From Lachnospiraceae bacterium (GTDB lineage Bacteria > Bacillota > Clostridia > Lachnospirales > Lachnospiraceae), in the NCBI GenBank assembly GCA_900766575.1, contig CAAFVW010000106.1, positions 1 through 39,735 of the forward strand: DNA of 39,735 bases. Direction: 5' to 3'. The position numbers were made by a program, and so were the translations under genes. The notes beneath the pieces are model-generated. The model worked only from the letters and a program-made list of their open reading frames with translations, was not told the DNA's origin and did not search any database. This document shows positions 6,668 through 16,852 of this stretch, one piece after another. How positions within the stretch are numbered: the first letter of the stretch is position 1; each line of letters opens with the position of its first letter.

Positions 6668-8773
6668 TTACAGTAATGCATTGGCATCCAGAATCAGTGC
6701 CACTTCACCGTCACCGAGAATCGTTGCACCGCTGATGAATTTGCACTGCTTGATGTATTTGCCAAGAGACTTGATAACAATCTCCTGCTGTCCGATCAGT
6801 TCATCGATAACAAGACCTGCCATCTTGTCTCCCTTCTTGACGATAACAACGATCAGGTTATCTTCGGGAGATCTGGTGCTCTCCACATCCAGTACTTCCG
6901 TCAGACGGATCAGAGGGATTACGGTTCCTCTCAGGTTAATCACTTCTTTGTTCTCTACCAGCTTGATCTCATTCGGGGAGATATCCTCAATCGTCTGGAT
7001 GGATCCCAGAGAGATCGCGTATTTTTCTCCGCCTACCACAACCATCAGAGCCTGAATAATTGCAAGGGTCAGAGGCAGCCGGATAGTCCAGGTGCTTCCC
7101 TCTCCCCATTTGGACTTGACTTCTACTTCACCGCTCAAAGACTCGATCTTGGATTTAACAACATCCAGTCCCACGCCTCTTCCGGATACATCAGTTACCT
7201 TCTCGGAAGTGGAGAATCCCGGCTGGAACAGCAGATTGATAATATCCTTCTCAGGCATATTGGCTGCCTGCTCAGCAGTTACCAGATTACGTTCGATGGC
7301 TTTATTCTTAACGGCTTCCACATCAATACCGTTACCATCATCCCTTACTTCGATGACAACATTGTTGCCATCCTGATAAGCATCCAGGAAAATAGATCCC
7401 TGCTCCGGCTTGCCACGCTGTGCACGCACTTCTGCGGATTCCAGACCATGGTCCGCTGAGTTACGAAGCAGATGCATCAGAGGATCTCCGATCTCATCTA
7501 CTACAGTACGATCCAGCTCGGTCTCTTCACCGGTCATGTACAGTTCCATCTTCTTGTCCAGTTTCTTGGACAGATCACGGATCATTCTGGGGAACTTCAC
7601 AACAACGCTCTCAATAGGCACCATTCGTACCTTCATCACAGACTCATGAAGGTTGGTGGTTACATTTTCCAGATATTCGATCTGCTCGTTAAATGCAGAA
7701 TTGTTGCCCTGATCACTGCTGGATGCCGCTACCAGGGAATTCTTCGCTATGATCAGCTCACTCACCAGATTCATCAGAGAATCCAGTTTCTCAATGTCCA
7801 CACGCACGGTACGATTGACTACCGGCTTATTCGCAGGCTTTTTCTCCGGAGCTTTGGCTGCGGCTGCAGGCTTCTTTTCTTCCTTCTTGGGCTCTGCCTT
7901 AACCTCAGCGACTTCTTCTTTCTTCTCCGGAACGGGTTCCGGCGTCTCCTCTTCTGCGTGGTAGTTCTTAGTCTTCTCCAGTTCCAGTACTGCACCGGTT
8001 ACCTGTGCGATCTCAGATACACTCTCAGCTGCCTTGATAATATCATCCAGAGAATAATCAGATAAAATAATCAGTGTAAAGTCTCTGTCGAACTTCTCAT
8101 CCTCTACATCCTGTGCACTGGGCACGGATACAATGATCTCACCTTTTTCCTCTACGGCCTTGAATACCAGGAAGGCTCTTGCAGCTTTCAGAATACAGCT
8201 CTCCTGTACCACTACGTTGATGCCGTATACATTTTTGCCCTGCTTCATAGCCTCTTTGATGACACGCACCTGGCTGTCATCAAAAGCAATATCATTCCAC
8301 TTTTCAGCACTTCCATCGCCGGTCTCTGGTGTGGAAGCAGCCGGTGCCGCTGCGGGAGTCTCCTCCTTTGCTGCGGGTGCTTCTTCTTTGCCAGCGTTTA
8401 AAATATCATTCAGAGCTTTGATCAGATTCTCATTATCGTTAGTTCCTTCATCTGAGGTCTCCTGAATATTATTCTTGTACTCTTCCAGAGCATCCAGGCA
8501 CTGGAACAATACATCGATCATTTCCGGTTTCACCTTAATATTGCCGTTACGCACTTCCGAGAACACATTCTCCATATCATGCGTCAGGTTCTGCATACGC
8601 TTGTATCCCATGGTTCCTGCCATTCCTTTCAGGGAATGTGCGGCACGGAATATCTCATTGATATTGTCCATGTTCTCAGGGTCTGACTCCAGTTCCAGAA
8701 TCTGTGTATTCAGGTTCTGCAGATGTTCATTGGTTTCATCCAGAAAAATTTCAAGATATTGGCTTACGTCCAT
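6668..8773 (-). CDS. cheA: Chemotaxis histidine kinase CheA
   Basis: A 701-residue CheA with the standard domain order. The P1 phosphotransfer domain has His46 in FRAAHSLKGMAGTMG. A CheY-binding P2 domain follows (about 165-275), then an Ala/Lys/Glu/Pro linker, and a dimerisation P3 domain beginning VRVDIEKLDSLMNLVSELII. The P4 ATPase has HLLRNSADHGLE, the DDGNGID box and a GRGVGLDVV box. The C-terminal P5 CheW-like domain binds CheW. The ATG at 8773 is chosen over an upstream frame extension because GGAGGAAGAG precedes it and the protein then starts with the normal P1 helix. Confidence 0.97.
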   Translation of the reverse strand: MDVSQYLEIFLDETNEHLQNLNTQILELESDPENMDNINEIFRAAHSLKGMAGTMGYKRMQNLTHDMENVFSEVRNGNIKVKPEMIDVLFQCLDALEEYKNNIQETSDEGTNDNENLIKALNDILNAGKEEAPAAKEETPAAAPAASTPETGDGSAEKWNDIAFDDSQVRVIKEAMKQGKNVYGINVVVQESCILKAARAFLVFKAVEEKGEIIVSVPSAQDVEDEKFDRDFTLIILSDYSLDDIIKAAESVSEIAQVTGAVLELEKTKNYHAEEETPEPVPEKKEEVAEVKAEPKKEEKKPAAAAKAPEKKPANKPVVNRTVRVDIEKLDSLMNLVSELIIAKNSLVAASSSDQGNNSAFNEQIEYLENVTTNLHESVMKVRMVPIESVVVKFPRMIRDLSKKLDKKMELYMTGEETELDRTVVDEIGDPLMHLLRNSADHGLESAEVRAQRGKPEQGSIFLDAYQDGNNVVIEVRDDGNGIDVEAVKNKAIERNLVTAEQAANMPEKDIINLLFQPGFSTSEKVTDVSGRGVGLDVVKSKIESLSGEVEVKSKWGEGSTWTIRLPLTLAIIQALMVVVGGEKYAISLGSIQTIEDISPNEIKLVENKEVINLRGTVIPLIRLTEVLDVESTRSPEDNLIVVIVKKGDKMAGLVIDELIGQQEIVIKSLGKYIKQCKFISGATILGDGEVALILDANALL

Positions 8774-8827
8774 CTCTTCCTCCATTCTGCCGGTTACGGT
8801 ATCACCGAAAGCGGCATATATCACTTA

Positions 8828-9910
8828 CTACTTTACTACTCCTACATGAAGTATGATCTCCTGGGCGATCTGATCTAAGGGGACTACCTGATCTGCCAGC
8901 CCGGCTGCGATGATACTTTTAGGCATTCCAAATACTACACTGGTATCCTGATCCTGCGCGATCACATATGATTTCTTGGAAGCTTTCAGTTTCCCGATTC
9001 CTTCCGTTCCATCTGCTCCCATTCCCGTCATCACGGCACATACTACCGAATCAAAACGGCTGGTCTGCAAAGACTCATACATATAATTGGCACAGGGTCT
9101 GACACCTTCCCTGTAAGGTTCCTCCGACAGATGCAGGGTATGCCGCCCGGCCGGAGATGTCACGACATTAAGGTGCTTGCCGCCCATGGCAATATAAACC
9201 CAGCCTTTCTTCAACTCGTCCCCTTCCGCTGCTTCCTTTACATGAAGCTGGCTTAAATTATCCAGCCTTTCTGCGAGGGATGCTGTGAATCCCACCGGCA
9301 TATGCTGTACGACCAGCACCGGTGCATCCAGATTGGCCGGTAATAAGGGGATCACCGACTGAAGAGACTTGGGGCCTCCTGTGGAACTGGCAATAGCTAC
9401 GATCTTGCTGCCTGACACGCTGACCGGATGATGATTAATAATCTTCATCATCTCTTTCACGGTGCCCTTTTCCTCGGAAAGTTTTTCCTCAGCAGTAAAT
9501 ACCGGGAGTCTGCTGTTCGCCACCACATTCAGCGTGCGTAAGAATTCTCTGCGGAAATTCTCGCCCCTGCAGTCTACTGCACTGTCCGGCTTATGTACAA
9601 AATCCAAAGCACCCAGTTCCAGGGCATCCAAAGTGGTTCTGGCGCCTTCCATCGTATCGGTGCTCGCCATCATCACCCTGGCCGGAATCTTATATTTGCG
9701 CAGTTCCTGAAGCAACTGTAAGCCGTTCATGCGCGGCATGTTTACATCCAGTACCACGGCATCATAGCTGTTTCTGCTCAACAGATCAAAAGCTTCTATG
9801 CCGTCTTTGGCTCTGTCAGCCACCTGAAACCTTATGTCTGTATCTATTATATCACACAGCACTCTTCTCATGAGTGCAGAGTCATCAACCACCAGTATTT
9901 TTTTTGGCAT
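8828..9910 (-). CDS. cheB: Receptor methylesterase response regulator CheB
   Basis: A 360-residue CheB. The N-terminal receiver domain has the acidic pair D9-D10, phosphorylation site Asp55 (VVLDVNMPRMNG) and a late Lys in VHKPDSA. The C-terminal methylesterase domain shows the Ser in IASSTGGPKSL, the His in VVQHMPVGFT and the Asp in MTGMGADGTEGI, which form the catalytic triad. It removes methyl groups from receptors during adaptation. The partner methyltransferase cheR is not in this window. It follows the PilZ gene after two bases and precedes cheA. Confidence 0.96.
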   Translation of the reverse strand: MPKKILVVDDSALMRRVLCDIIDTDIRFQVADRAKDGIEAFDLLSRNSYDAVVLDVNMPRMNGLQLLQELRKYKIPARVMMASTDTMEGARTTLDALELGALDFVHKPDSAVDCRGENFRREFLRTLNVVANSRLPVFTAEEKLSEEKGTVKEMMKIINHHPVSVSGSKIVAIASSTGGPKSLQSVIPLLPANLDAPVLVVQHMPVGFTASLAERLDNLSQLHVKEAAEGDELKKGWVYIAMGGKHLNVVTSPAGRHTLHLSEEPYREGVRPCANYMYESLQTSRFDSVVCAVMTGMGADGTEGIGKLKASKKSYVIAQDQDTSVVFGMPKSIIAAGLADQVVPLDQIAQEIILHVGVVK

Positions 9911-9912
9911 TA

Positions 9913-10641
9913 TTATAATCTCTCCTTCTTACGGCTTTTGCGCTCTTCCTCAAAGATAAAACGAATAATCTCTTCCCTCGTGTTCACATCCAGATTATAA
10001 TACTGTACTCTATGTTCAAAGGTGCCCTTTCTGTTCTCCAGTTCCCGCACTGCCAGCACCTTGCCTACCACATCATATTGTTTTCTCTCTCCATCTTTCA
10101 GCAAATGATAGCTGCACAGGATCAGGCTTCCCGGCTCATATCTCTGGGAAGACATAAACCGTAATCCCCCACCGCTGATATCAACGATCACGCTGTGTTT
10201 TAAAGAAAGTCCCTGCTGCAATTCATAGGGAGAATTCTCTTCCATCGCCTGGATTTCTTCTTCCTCCAGGTTCCGTGCGCACATATCCAGTGCACAACTG
10301 AAACGATAATATTCTCTTCTTTGATACTTTCTTAAATTACTGGTCAGCTCCATCACAAGAACATAGACATTATTGCTCTTGTAACGATCTATGATCCTGG
10401 CAAAACACTGGTACAGACTGTTTTCCTCAAAAAAGATCAAATCATATTCCGAATCCACCGGCAGCAGTATCAGCCTGGTCTGCTCCATAGGCATAGATAT
10501 CTCCAGAGTATCTTCCGATAAAATCTGCAAAACACGACTCTGGTAAACCTTCGCGGTATTCTCCGCTCCTTTTTCTTCCAGCCCCCGCTCCAGCGCCCGG
10601 AGTTCTATTTTCGATCCTTCTTCCACAAATCTGGACAACAT
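9913..10641 (-). CDS. PilZ-domain c-di-GMP-binding flagellar brake protein (YcgR/DgrA-like)
   Basis: A protein of about 242 residues with a YcgR-like N-terminal domain and a C-terminal PilZ domain. The c-di-GMP-binding motifs are intact: RxxxR within RREYYR at about residues 108-113 and DISGGG at about 154-159. YcgR and DgrA proteins slow or stop the motor when c-di-GMP is high. The ATG at 10641 has a GAGAGGG site at suitable distance; the ATG at 10650 is too close to it. Its position between flhG and cheB supports motor control. No GGDEF or EAL enzyme is nearby. Confidence 0.87.
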   Translation of the reverse strand: MLSRFVEEGSKIELRALERGLEEKGAENTAKVYQSRVLQILSEDTLEISMPMEQTRLILLPVDSEYDLIFFEENSLYQCFARIIDRYKSNNVYVLVMELTSNLRKYQRREYYRFSCALDMCARNLEEEEIQAMEENSPYELQQGLSLKHSVIVDISGGGLRFMSSQRYEPGSLILCSYHLLKDGERKQYDVVGKVLAVRELENRKGTFEHRVQYYNLDVNTREEIIRFIFEEERKSRKKERL

Positions 10642-10666
10642 ACTATTCATCCCTCTCTTATCTGGA

Positions 10667-11560
10667 TTATTTTGTAAGTCCTTTTCTCGTACCTATAATG
10701 TGAGAGAAAAATGCTGCCATTCCTCGTCTTGACTGCTGTTTTGTCGTCTCTTCGTTCTCATTTTCGCACATTCTCTCTGCAATCCTCTGATAAGCCTGAC
10801 TGGCCTTTGCTCCGGGATTCTGTATGGACACCGGCACCTGCTGCATCACTGCCTGCATCACCTGAGGGTCCTGAGGCACACACCCCGCATATGTCATAGG
10901 AATCTTCAGATATCTGGTCACGACTGCATTTAATTTATCAAACAACACCTGACCTTCCCTTACATTACCTACCCGGTTCGCCACCATCTTCACCTTGGTG
11001 AACTCTTCCTGGAATCTGGGATGTCTGTACAATGCCTTCAGCAGGGAATAGGAATCTGTAATGGAGGTAGGCTCCGGTGTGGTCACTAACAGCACTTCCC
11101 CGCTGGCCACCAGAAACTCCAGCACGCTGTCGGAGATTCCCGCTCCGGTATCCACAATGATAATATCCGTCAAAGCATCCAATTCTGCCAGGTTCTGTAT
11201 AATGCAGGTAAGCGCATCCTTTCCCAGGTTCGCCATTCCGGCAATTCCCGATCCGCCGGAGATAAATCCGACTTCCATAGGCCCCCAAGTGATGATGTCA
11301 CTGATGCTCATCCCTTCATAGACCAGATCACATAGATTGTGCTTTGGAATTGCACCGAACATGATCTCAATGTTCGCCAGACCAAAATCCGCATCCAGAA
11401 TGATCACTCTTTTACCCATTTTGCGAAATTGAATTGCCAGATTTATGGACATATTGGATTTTCCAACGCCGCCCTTACCAGAAGTAACGGTGATGACTCT
11501 CGCAGTAGGTCTTGTTTGGTTATTCGCTTTGATAATCCTCAGCTGTTCCGCCTGATCCAT
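10667..11560 (-). CDS. flhG: MinD-like flagellar number ATPase FlhG
   Basis: A 297-residue MinD/ParA-family ATPase. It starts with the FlhF-activating motif DQAEQLR (residues 2-8), then a deviant Walker A KGGVGKS (29-35), an ILDADFGLANIEIMF segment and a switch DTGAG motif. FlhG stimulates FlhF GTPase and controls flagellar number and assembly with FliM/FliY. The ATG at 11560 is chosen because the upstream frame lacks an ATG and the DQAxxLR motif should be N-terminal. It starts 25 bases after flhF. The gene is also called ylxH in Bacillus. Confidence 0.94.
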   Translation of the reverse strand: MDQAEQLRIIKANNQTRPTARVITVTSGKGGVGKSNMSINLAIQFRKMGKRVIILDADFGLANIEIMFGAIPKHNLCDLVYEGMSISDIITWGPMEVGFISGGSGIAGMANLGKDALTCIIQNLAELDALTDIIIVDTGAGISDSVLEFLVASGEVLLVTTPEPTSITDSYSLLKALYRHPRFQEEFTKVKMVANRVGNVREGQVLFDKLNAVVTRYLKIPMTYAGCVPQDPQVMQAVMQQVPVSIQNPGAKASQAYQRIAERMCENENEETTKQQSRRGMAAFFSHIIGTRKGLTK

Positions 11561-11585
11561 TGTTCCACGCCTTTCTGTCAAATCT

Positions 11586-12809
11586 TTATTCCTTTCCTCC
11601 AAGGATCTGTTTCACCGTCTTCTGCGGGTCAAACACCTCCATGTCATCCGGAACGTTCTGTCCACAGGTCACATAAGCAATTGATGCACCTGTATATAAT
11701 TTCATGTTCAGCAGATTTCCTACCGCTTCTGTTTCATCCAGTTTGGTGAAAACCAGTTCGAATTTTGCGATCTTACCGTAGCAATCCGCAATTTTCTGAA
11801 GATCTTTATATTTGGTGGTAGCACTCAGCACCAGAAATACCTGATAGTCCTCCGGTCTCTTCAGTCCGTCCACCATTTCTTTCGTTTTCTTCAGCTGTTC
11901 TTCGTTCTGATGGGATCTCCCAGCCGTGTCGATAAATATATAATCACAGTCCCAATAGTCATCTACCGCAGTCTGCATTTCCTCCGGCGTATAGATCACA
12001 CGAAAAGGAGTCTCCAAGATATTTGCGTAAGTTCGCAGCTGTTCTGCCGCTGCAATACGATAAGTATCCGCAGTGAGAAGTGCCACCTTCTTTTTATCTT
12101 CCACACAATATTTTCCGGCCAGTTTGGCAATCGTTGTCGTCTTGCCAACACCGGTGGGACCTATGAACCATACGATCTTCGGACCGTCTTCCGAAGGTGT
12201 GATTCCCTCGGATTTTCCGAATTTCAGTACCATTTTCTGATAGATGTTTGCCAACAGATAATCAAAGGGAAGATCCGCTTTCTTCGTCCTGGAAGCATCC
12301 TCCAGTATACTGTTAACATATTTTTCATCCATTTCGTTATCCAGCATTTTATTATAAAGCAGTCGGATAAACTTATCCTGCTCTGAATTCTGTGTTTCCT
12401 CTTCCTGTTTTTCAACGCCCTGTTCTGCTTCGCTTCCCTGAAGTTCTTTCGCGTCTTCCGTTTTTTCTTTATCAGAGCCTGCCTGTCTGCTGTTTAACTG
12501 GCTCTCCAGAAGAGTTTGCAGACTGTCCAGCCTTTTTTCTAAACTTTCTGTACTGTTTCTTGCAGACAGCGTCTTCGCCGTACCTGTCTCCATATCTTCC
12601 ACATGTCTGATATTGTTCGCAGCGGGTTTTAAAGGGGTCTCATCTTCCAGAGCAGCCGTCACCTCAATCTTCTTCGGTGAAAGAAAGGAAAACAGACCTT
12701 TCTTTTTCACTTCCCGGACATTCATAATTACCAGTCCGTTCCCCAATTCTTTTTTTGCAGCTTCCGTTGCTTCTGCTTCTGTTTTCCCGGTAAATTTCTT
12801 AATTATCAT
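11586..12809 (-). CDS. flhF: Signal-recognition-type GTPase FlhF
   Basis: A 407-residue SRP GTPase that positions the flagellum. The N-terminal B domain (about residues 1-60) is followed by a long acidic, variable linker (about 60-145), then helical N and GTPase G domains. The P-loop GPTGVGKT is at 217-224; DTYRIAAAEQLR and IDTAGRS are the later G motifs. The ATG at 12809 follows a GAGGAG site; an ATG four codons upstream is possible. It lies between flhA and flhG as in most Firmicutes. Confidence 0.95.
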   Translation of the reverse strand: MIIKKFTGKTEAEATEAAKKELGNGLVIMNVREVKKKGLFSFLSPKKIEVTAALEDETPLKPAANNIRHVEDMETGTAKTLSARNSTESLEKRLDSLQTLLESQLNSRQAGSDKEKTEDAKELQGSEAEQGVEKQEEETQNSEQDKFIRLLYNKMLDNEMDEKYVNSILEDASRTKKADLPFDYLLANIYQKMVLKFGKSEGITPSEDGPKIVWFIGPTGVGKTTTIAKLAGKYCVEDKKKVALLTADTYRIAAAEQLRTYANILETPFRVIYTPEEMQTAVDDYWDCDYIFIDTAGRSHQNEEQLKKTKEMVDGLKRPEDYQVFLVLSATTKYKDLQKIADCYGKIAKFELVFTKLDETEAVGNLLNMKLYTGASIAYVTCGQNVPDDMEVFDPQKTVKQILGGKE

Positions 12810-12850
12810 ACGGCTCCTCATTCCTGTGTCGGTTCAATCTGCTTAACCTG

Positions 12851-14890
12851 TTAAGCTGTGACCATTCCCACAGACTGTAATTCCACATTGGACTCCACCT
12901 CGTTGTAAGATACCACAACCAGATCCGGATAGTAATCTTCCGTCAAACGTTTAAAATACATTCTTACGATCGGCGATGTCATAATAATGGGGGTCTTGCC
13001 CATATTCTCCAGCTTCTTGCTTTCTTCTCCCACCGCATTCAGAATTGCCTTGCTTCTGGCGGGATCCAGATTTAAGAATGCTCCCGTCTCTGTCTGTTTC
13101 ACGCTTCCCATGATCTCCTGCTCAATCTTGGGATCCAGCGTCAATACGCTGGTAGTCTCATGGGACGGAAAATATTTCGTTGAGATTGCTCTCTTTAAAC
13201 TCTGTCTCACATACTCTGTAAGAATATCTGTGTCACGGGTCGTCGGTGCATAATCTGCCAGTGTCTCCAGAATCGTCAGCAGATCCCGGATGGAAATTCC
13301 CTCCCGTAACAGATTCTGCAATACTTTCTGGATCTCACCCAGCCCTAACAGCTTGGGCACCAGTTCCTCCACCAGGGAAGGATTGTTCTCCTTGACATTG
13401 TTGATAAGATTCTGTACATCCTGTCTGGTCAGCAACTCCGCAATATGCTGTCTGATGATCTCCGTCAGATGCGTAGCAATAATGGATGGCGGATCTACTA
13501 CAGTATAGCCCAGGCTTTCTGCACGTTCTCTCTGCCCTTCGGTGATCCAGATCGCCGGCAGATGAAAGGACGGTTCAAAGGTAGGAATACCTGTAATCTC
13601 CTCTTCCACATAACCGGGATTCATTGCCATATAGTGGTCAAACAGAATCTCTCCCTCGCTGACCTGAATTCCCTTGATCTTGATAATATACTGGTTCGGA
13701 TTCAGCTGGATATTATCACGCAGACGGATAATAGGCACTACCGTACCCAGTTCCAATGCGATCTGTCTTCGAATCATAACGACACGATCCAACAGATCAC
13801 CGCCCTGATTTACATCCGCCAGAGGAATAATGCCGTAACCGAATTCCAGTTCAATCGGATCTACCTGCAGCAGGCTGTTGACATTCTCCGGCTGCCGTAT
13901 CTCCTCTGCCGCAGCCTCCTCACTGTCGACCTCCTGTTCAATCCTGGCCGTCTCAATGGTTCCTTCAATATTTCTGGCTACAATGATAAATACCAGACCC
14001 AGGCCCACGAACAGGATCGTGTTCAATTCCGTCACAAATCCCAATATCGCCAGCATGGCACCTACCAGATACAATGCTTTCGGCACACCAAACAACTGGC
14101 TCACCAGGGTGGTGCCGAAGTCCGCATCCTTGCTTCCCTTGGTCACCAGAATACCGGTGGACAAGGAGATCAACAGGGACGGGATCTGGCTCACCAGACC
14201 ATCACCAATGGTCAGAATGGCATATTTATTCAGAGCCGCAGTGACATCCATGCCCTGTCTGGTCATTCCCATGACGATACCACCCACGATATTGATCATG
14301 GTGATCAGAAGACCTGCGACTGCGTCTCCTTTTACATATTTTACGGCACCATCCATGGAACCGAAAAAGCTTGCTTCTTCCTGAATCTTCTCTCTTCTGC
14401 GCTTTGCTTCCGCATCTGTAATGGCTCCGGTGTTCAGATCTGCATCAATTGCCATCTGCTTACCCGGCATAGCATCCAGCGTAAATCTCGCCGTTACTTC
14501 CGACACACGCTCAGAACCTTTGTTGATAACCATGAACTGGATCAGTATCAGAATGATAAAGATAATAACACCGATCACCAGGTCACCGCCGCCTACAAAC
14601 TCACCGAACGTCGCTACGACATTACCTGCATTACCGTCTCGTAAGATCAGACGGGTGGAGGAAGTGTTCAACGCGATACGAAAGATCGTGGTGAACAACA
14701 GCATTGTGGGGAAGAAAGACATATCCAATACTTCCTTGCTGAACATTGTTGCAAACAAAATAGTCAGTGCCACGGAAATATTAACTGCTAATAAAATATC
14801 CAATAACCAGGAGGGAATCGGCACAATAAACATGATAATGGCAGCCATGATATAAATTGCTACGCCAACATCCGCTTTTTTCATTTTCAT
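12851..14890 (-). CDS. flhA: Flagellar export gate protein FlhA
   Basis: A 679-residue export gate component. Roughly the first 310 residues contain about eight membrane helices and the conserved cytoplasmic loop FTLDAMPGKQMAIDADLN (the FHIPEP region). The remaining half is the cytoplasmic domain that forms the nonameric ring and binds export chaperones. Length is normal for FlhA. The ATG at 14890 follows AAAGGAGGTAAGG. It is preceded by flhB after 58 bases and followed by flhF. Confidence 0.97.
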   Translation of the reverse strand: MKMKKADVGVAIYIMAAIIMFIVPIPSWLLDILLAVNISVALTILFATMFSKEVLDMSFFPTMLLFTTIFRIALNTSSTRLILRDGNAGNVVATFGEFVGGGDLVIGVIIFIILILIQFMVINKGSERVSEVTARFTLDAMPGKQMAIDADLNTGAITDAEAKRRREKIQEEASFFGSMDGAVKYVKGDAVAGLLITMINIVGGIVMGMTRQGMDVTAALNKYAILTIGDGLVSQIPSLLISLSTGILVTKGSKDADFGTTLVSQLFGVPKALYLVGAMLAILGFVTELNTILFVGLGLVFIIVARNIEGTIETARIEQEVDSEEAAAEEIRQPENVNSLLQVDPIELEFGYGIIPLADVNQGGDLLDRVVMIRRQIALELGTVVPIIRLRDNIQLNPNQYIIKIKGIQVSEGEILFDHYMAMNPGYVEEEITGIPTFEPSFHLPAIWITEGQRERAESLGYTVVDPPSIIATHLTEIIRQHIAELLTRQDVQNLINNVKENNPSLVEELVPKLLGLGEIQKVLQNLLREGISIRDLLTILETLADYAPTTRDTDILTEYVRQSLKRAISTKYFPSHETTSVLTLDPKIEQEIMGSVKQTETGAFLNLDPARSKAILNAVGEESKKLENMGKTPIIMTSPIVRMYFKRLTEDYYPDLVVVSYNEVESNVELQSVGMVTA

Positions 14891-14948
14891 CTGTGCCTTA
14901 CCTCCTTTCTCTTTTTGTGTATTTTTAACATTTTCCTATCTGTCATCT

Positions 14949-16061
14949 CTATACTTTACCTTGCAGATGATATACAAATGCAAGGACCTCCGCTACCGCC
15001 TGATACAACTCCGGCGGCACCGCCTGCCCTACATCCACATTCGCATACAACATTCTGGCAAGTGGTTTGTTCTCTACAATTTCTATCTGGTGTTCTCTGG
15101 CAACCTCTTTGATCTTTGCTGCCAGATAATCCTCACCCTTGGCAATTACGATCGGGGCATCCGCCACATCCGGATCATATTTTATCGCCACCGCATAATG
15201 CGTAGGGTTCGTAATAACCACATCCGCCTGGGGCAGATTCTGCATCATCCTTCTTCTCGATGCTTCCTGCATTTTCTGGCGGATACGTCCTTTGACCTGA
15301 GGATCACCTTCCTGCTGCTTATACTCTTCCTTGATCTCCTGCTTGGTCATTCGCATGTCCTTGCTGAACTTAACCTTCTGATAAATGTAATCTGCCGCAG
15401 CAATGATCATGTATATCAGGGAAATCCGGATGCCGAGATCCGTCACTGTCTCTCCGATCAAGGCAATCGCCTGCATCAAATCCATATCATACAGAGTATA
15501 GAGCAGCGGCCATTTCCCCTTCAGATAATTATAACATATGTAAATGATCAATCCAATCTTCAAAAGTGATTTGATCAGTTCTACCAGCGAGTTTACCGAT
15601 AAAATCCGTTTGAATCCGGAAACGGGACTCAATTTGGAAAATTTGGGCTGCATCGGTTTCCCGGTAGGATGCCATCCCACCTGTACCACATCACACAAAA
15701 AAGCAATAAGAAAACCGATCAGCAGCATCGGTGCCATGATGACCACCGATTGCAGCATCATCTGCTGAAATGCTATCGTGGCATCCTGTTGAGGCATATT
15801 CCCGTGCCAGAAAGTCACAACCTCCGGAATTCTTCCGTAGATATTGCTGAAGACATTCAGAAATTGATTTCCCATATTCCCCACCCAGAGTTTCAATACC
15901 AGGAATACAGACAAAAGTACCAGGCCATTGGCAATTTCACGGCTTTTTGCTACCTGGCCTTCTTTTCTGGCATCTGTCAGCTTTTTCTCGGTAGCAGGTT
16001 CTGTTTTCTCTCCGCCCTGTCCTTCTGCGGCGAAAAATTGCAGATTATATTCCAGGATCAC
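14949..16061 (-). CDS. flhB: Flagellar export switch protein FlhB
   Basis: A 370-residue export component with four membrane helices and a cytoplasmic domain. The autocleavage motif NPTH is at 285-288 within VVITNPTHYAVAIKY; cleavage there changes export from hook to filament substrates. The GEKTEPATEKKLTDARKEGQ segment at the N-terminus is typical. The start is taken as GTG at 16061, which overlaps the fliR stop (GTGA) and has GGAGG six bases upstream. The open frame runs much further into fliR, but that extension is not flagellar sequence. Confidence 0.94.
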   Translation of the reverse strand: MILEYNLQFFAAEGQGGEKTEPATEKKLTDARKEGQVAKSREIANGLVLLSVFLVLKLWVGNMGNQFLNVFSNIYGRIPEVVTFWHGNMPQQDATIAFQQMMLQSVVIMAPMLLIGFLIAFLCDVVQVGWHPTGKPMQPKFSKLSPVSGFKRILSVNSLVELIKSLLKIGLIIYICYNYLKGKWPLLYTLYDMDLMQAIALIGETVTDLGIRISLIYMIIAAADYIYQKVKFSKDMRMTKQEIKEEYKQQEGDPQVKGRIRQKMQEASRRRMMQNLPQADVVITNPTHYAVAIKYDPDVADAPIVIAKGEDYLAAKIKEVAREHQIEIVENKPLARMLYANVDVGQAVPPELYQAVAEVLAFVYHLQGKV

Positions 16062-16840
16062 ATCATACCTCCGATAAAGGACACCACCATTTTTTTCATT
16101 TCCTGATAGACAAAATCTGCGGCTCCCGGCAGCATTCCCGCTGTAAGAAACATTGCGGTCAGGCCCGCCAGCACTTTCAGCTGAATACCTACCGCAAACA
16201 TATTCATCTGCGGTGAAACCTTGGCCAGCACTCCCAGGATCGCATTCAGGAGTAATGTTACACAAAAAATCGGCAATACAATACGAAAGCCGATCAGAAT
16301 ATAGTCATTCATAAATTCTATCATAGAGTTCAGCAGGCTGTCCGCATGAAACACTACCCCGTTGACCGGGATCAGCGAAAAGCTGTCTGCCAGCGCTCCA
16401 AAAAGATAACGATACATTCCCGATGCAATCAGCATCAACATAAAAGAATACTGATACAGCACACCGGTGATACTGGTACTCTCCCTTGTCGCCGGATCCA
16501 TCAGGGTTGCCATGGAAAGACCTGTTTCCATATCCGCTATCGAACCGGCAAAATTAACGATTGCCATACAGATATTGGCCCCGAAGCCGATCAACAGTCC
16601 GGCAATCGCTTCCTTCATGACAATCACCGCATATTCCATCACTGTATCAAAGGCTATGGCGTCTACCGGCGTCAGAGTCTCATACAACAGAATTGCTGTA
16701 AAAAAGCTAATACCGATACGAATTCTGGCAGGTGTATCATTCATTCCAAAATACGGTGCAATGTAAACAAAACAGGACACTCTGACCAGAATCAGCAAAA
16801 AATATTCAAGATCGTATACAGAAAACGAAAAATCTACCAT
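16058..16840 (-). CDS. fliR: Flagellar export gate protein FliR
   Basis: A 260-residue inner-membrane protein of the export gate with about six hydrophobic segments. It begins with a short polar end followed by LEYFLLILVRVSCFVYIAPYF, typical of FliR. It forms the FliPQR complex with the two genes upstream. The ribosome binding site is weak (GGGATGA), suggesting coupling to fliQ, 12 bases away. Its last codons include the GGAGG used by flhB. Confidence 0.95.
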   Translation of the reverse strand: MVDFSFSVYDLEYFLLILVRVSCFVYIAPYFGMNDTPARIRIGISFFTAILLYETLTPVDAIAFDTVMEYAVIVMKEAIAGLLIGFGANICMAIVNFAGSIADMETGLSMATLMDPATRESTSITGVLYQYSFMLMLIASGMYRYLFGALADSFSLIPVNGVVFHADSLLNSMIEFMNDYILIGFRIVLPIFCVTLLLNAILGVLAKVSPQMNMFAVGIQLKVLAGLTAMFLTAGMLPGAADFVYQEMKKMVVSFIGGMM

Positions 16841-16852
16841 GAAGTCATCCCA

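Noticed and set aside
7860..7950. Repetitive Ala/Lys/Glu/Pro coding stretch in cheA
   Set aside because: It is the normal flexible linker between the P2 and P3 domains of CheA.
13445..14644. 399-codon open frame on the plus strand
   Set aside because: It lies fully antisense to flhA, has no ribosome binding site and a His/Gln/Asn-rich composition typical of shadow frames.
16062..16265. Upstream extension of the flhB frame into fliR
   Set aside because: The extension has no flagellar sequence and overlaps fliR by 200 bases; the GTG at 16061 with GGAGG is the better start.
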